Source: Candidatus Cloacimonadota bacterium
Lineage (GTDB): Bacteria; Cloacimonadota; Cloacimonadia; Cloacimonadales; Cloacimonadaceae
Reading direction: 5' to 3'
NCBI GenBank assembly: GCA_028703735.1
Contig: JAQVMI010000135.1
Location: 1 to 5,780 of the forward strand
Length of the DNA stretch: 5,780 nt
Below the pieces are notes generated by a model. That model had not been told where the DNA came from. It worked only from the letters and a program-made list of their open reading frames with translations, and did not search any database. Shown in pieces: positions 4,119 to 5,780 of the stretch; position 1 is the stretch's first letter; every line of letters starts with the position of its first letter. The translations under genes were made by a program, and so were the position numbers.

Positions 4119-5717
4119 TCAATTAGATCTAGCTCGTTTTACAAGGATATTCCATACACTTCTCCAGAAGTACACCCAGTCAGTAGTTAGCGGCTTATCC
4201 ATTTTTAGCATCAAATATCTGCGTTCAGATTCTACGATCTCTTCAAAGCTCTTAGGCATATCCGCATAAAACGGTGGAACCAATCCCGGCTTAACCTTCA
4301 GGCGAAGTTCCTGCATGTCCTGTGGGTAAAGCTTAAAATAATGCTCGCTTAAAGCCCTAACACCCACTAAGGCAAGTTCACCTTTAAAGAAGTTTATAAA
4401 TTGTGGTAGCTCGTCAATCCACAGTTTTCTAAGCACCGCACCCCAGGAAGTAATCCTGAAATCATCGGCAAACTTACCACCTTCCTGAAGAGCATTGGTC
4501 TGGAACACATAATCCTGAAGGTATTCGCTGTAAGGATGCATGGTTCTGAATTTTTTTATATAGATTATCTTGCCGTCCTTACCTTTTCGTTTTAATCTGA
4601 TAAGCGGTCCATAGGTTGGGTTGGGGTCAGTGCTCGCAGGACGTGCTTTCTTTAAGATGAAATGCATCATGCCCTCAATTTCCCGTTTATGAATCAGCTC
4701 GAACCCACAAAAGTAGAATCTGCCTAACATCTCAGTTTCGGATAGGGCACGGTTTTTACCTCTGGTAAGGGCAAAGTACCACCCCTGAAGAATGGGAAGC
4801 TTTGGCATAACGCGTCTGAATAGGAAATCTAAACCATATAGGATGGAGCCCAAATAAGGAGTAAACCTCTGATAGAAACTGCTTTTACTTTCCAAAATTG
4901 TCTGTCCGTTACAAACGAACACACCACCATCCTGCAGAAGTTCATTCACACGGATAAGATAGTAGTTCAAACGGCGATAATCATTAATTTTATGCAGATT
5001 AATGAAAATCTGACGGCTTTCAGCTGCTTCGTTTTGAATATTGAAGTATGTTTCGGTATTCAAAACAAGTGCTCCCTGTTTATTAAAACGGCTTAGATCC
5101 AGAAAGTCATTCAGAAAATCGAATAGCTGCGGCTTCTCATCCAAATACTTCTTCCACAATGGAATAAGCACAGAGTCGGAATCTACCTCTGGAGCAAAAG
5201 GCAATGCATAAGCTTCACTACAAATAACCGGAATGGCATTTCCTGCATCCAAAAAAAACTTAGAGCCTTGCAGTTCTTCCAAAGCAGATGATCTGGTTAA
5301 CAATCTTGTTGCGGCAAATGCTTGGTTTTCTTTATTGAAGCGCATCGCATAATAAACCCCAATGAATAGGAACAACTCCAGGGAAAATGTAGTAAGAATG
5401 GTGCCAAACACAATGTAACGGGAGTAGTGGAACCTACCAAGAATGAACATCAAACCAAATATAGCAGTAATTGCTACAAGATTGCATTTGAATATACGCC
5501 GGACAAAATCCACTCCACTGCTAATAGTCTTTACCGAAAACTTTTCTCCCCAAACCCCCGAGCCTATCCAGATGAGTAAAAATGGAACAAAACTACGGTA
5601 ATAGGTAAGGATAATTCCCTTCGTACCAGAACGGATTTTTGCTGCGAAAAGAAAAGCGAATACCACGAGAGCAATATCGAGGATGAACAGAGAGGATTTA
5701 GTGATTTTATGTTTCAT
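4119..5717 (-). CDS. Membrane sugar-1-phosphate (polyprenyl) transferase, atypical architecture
   Basis: The 532-residue protein carries a C-terminal bacterial sugar transferase domain, which moves a sugar-1-phosphate from a nucleotide sugar to polyprenyl phosphate to start exopolysaccharide, capsule or O-antigen synthesis at the inner membrane. Visible motifs: KKFRTM (388-393), DDFRITSWG (419-426 region), KLWIDELPQ (431-439, acidic pair D435/E436), N442, G446 and VG (451-452), where VGVRA replaces the usual VGPRP. Four membrane helices lie at about 10-26, 38-54, 79-94 and 102-123. The segment ~235-357 has 'LLQDGGVFVCNG' and 'FCGFELI', which resemble strands of a class I methyltransferase-like fold, but no SAM-binding glycine motif is evident. 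The usual 'KRxFDI' membrane hairpin just before the catalytic part is absent. 'LYGLDFLFRRVMPKLP' (293-308) could be its displaced counterpart. The start at 5717 has no clear ribosome binding site, but the membrane segment begins soon after it. Confidence 0.87.
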   Translation of the reverse strand: MKHKITKSSLFILDIALVVFAFLFAAKIRSGTKGIILTYYRSFVPFLLIWIGSGVWGEKFSVKTISSGVDFVRRIFKCNLVAITAIFGLMFILGRFHYSRYIVFGTILTTFSLELFLFIGVYYAMRFNKENQAFAATRLLTRSSALEELQGSKFFLDAGNAIPVICSEAYALPFAPEVDSDSVLIPLWKKYLDEKPQLFDFLNDFLDLSRFNKQGALVLNTETYFNIQNEAAESRQIFINLHKINDYRRLNYYLIRVNELLQDGGVFVCNGQTILESKSSFYQRFTPYLGSILYGLDFLFRRVMPKLPILQGWYFALTRGKNRALSETEMLGRFYFCGFELIHKREIEGMMHFILKKARPASTDPNPTYGPLIRLKRKGKDGKIIYIKKFRTMHPYSEYLQDYVFQTNALQEGGKFADDFRITSWGAVLRKLWIDELPQFINFFKGELALVGVRALSEHYFKLYPQDMQELRLKVKPGLVPPFYADMPKSFEEIVESERRYLMLKMDKPLTTDWVYFWRSVWNILVKRARSN

Positions 5718-5730
5718 ATTAATAGACTAT

Positions 5731-5761
5731 GGATGAACAGGATTAACGGGATTATCAGGAT
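5731..5761. repeat. Short 9-bp-period repeat upstream of the sugar transferase gene
   Basis: Read on the minus strand the stretch is ATCCTGATA, ATCCCGTTA, ATCCTGTTC, ATCC: three and a half degenerate copies of a 9-mer. It ends 13 bp before the sugar transferase ATG, in the expected untranslated leader. I recall similar 'ATCCTGTTAATCC' strings as common intergenic debris in related genomes. No function is evident. Confidence 0.55.
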
Positions 5762-5780
5762 AATAATGGCTAATTGAACC

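Noticed and set aside
4084..4269. Plus-strand 61-residue ORF overlapping the sugar transferase end
   Set aside because: It is antisense to the conserved C-terminus of the sugar transferase, with no ribosome binding site or family resemblance.

Overview
The window looks like a piece of an uncultured, moderately AT-rich Gram-negative chromosome. Its secreted proteins have a Bacteroidetes/Cloacimonadota flavour: signal peptide, beta-sandwich modules, Fn3, and a C-terminal tail with the YPNPFNP motif of FlgD-Ig/Por-type sorting tails. The sugar transferase belongs to a subtype I associate with Bacteroidales-like genomes. I favour Candidatus Cloacimonadota or a near relative. This is inferred from style only, because there is no rRNA or marker gene. 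All recognisable genes lie on the minus strand.

Layout from low to high coordinate. (1) 1-395: the N-terminal part of a secreted protein that runs off the left edge. (2) 396-601: its leader, with a good Shine-Dalgarno, a TATAAT box and a doubtful 49-residue ORF. (3) 602-2066: a palindrome-rich repeat cluster built from a 47-nt REP-like unit with two hairpins, present in both orientations. A Y1 (HUH) transposase gene of the IS200/RAYT type (1072-1524) sits inside it. The cluster is organised on several scales: single 47-nt units, inverted doublets resembling REPINs (785-867 and 1645-1731), a direct repeat of about 300 bp on each side of the transposase (715-1015 and 1574-1866), and two tandem 100-bp copies (1867-2066). 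(4) 2077-3840: a 587-residue modular secreted or surface protein. Its stop codon is 10 bp from the last repeat unit. (5) 3841-4118: an intergenic region with a terminator-like hairpin and four ATTCGTG heptamers. (6) 4119-5717: a membrane polyprenyl-phosphate sugar-1-phosphate transferase for surface polysaccharide. (7) 5718-5780: upstream DNA with a 9-bp-period repeat.

The genes do not form an obvious single pathway. The two secreted proteins and the sugar transferase all concern the cell surface. The most interesting part is the transposase with its repeat cluster, which resembles the RAYT/REPIN systems known mainly from Proteobacteria. Here the repeat family is different, the stems show compensatory changes, and the architecture is nested. 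Whether the enzyme acts on these repeats cannot be decided from one window.
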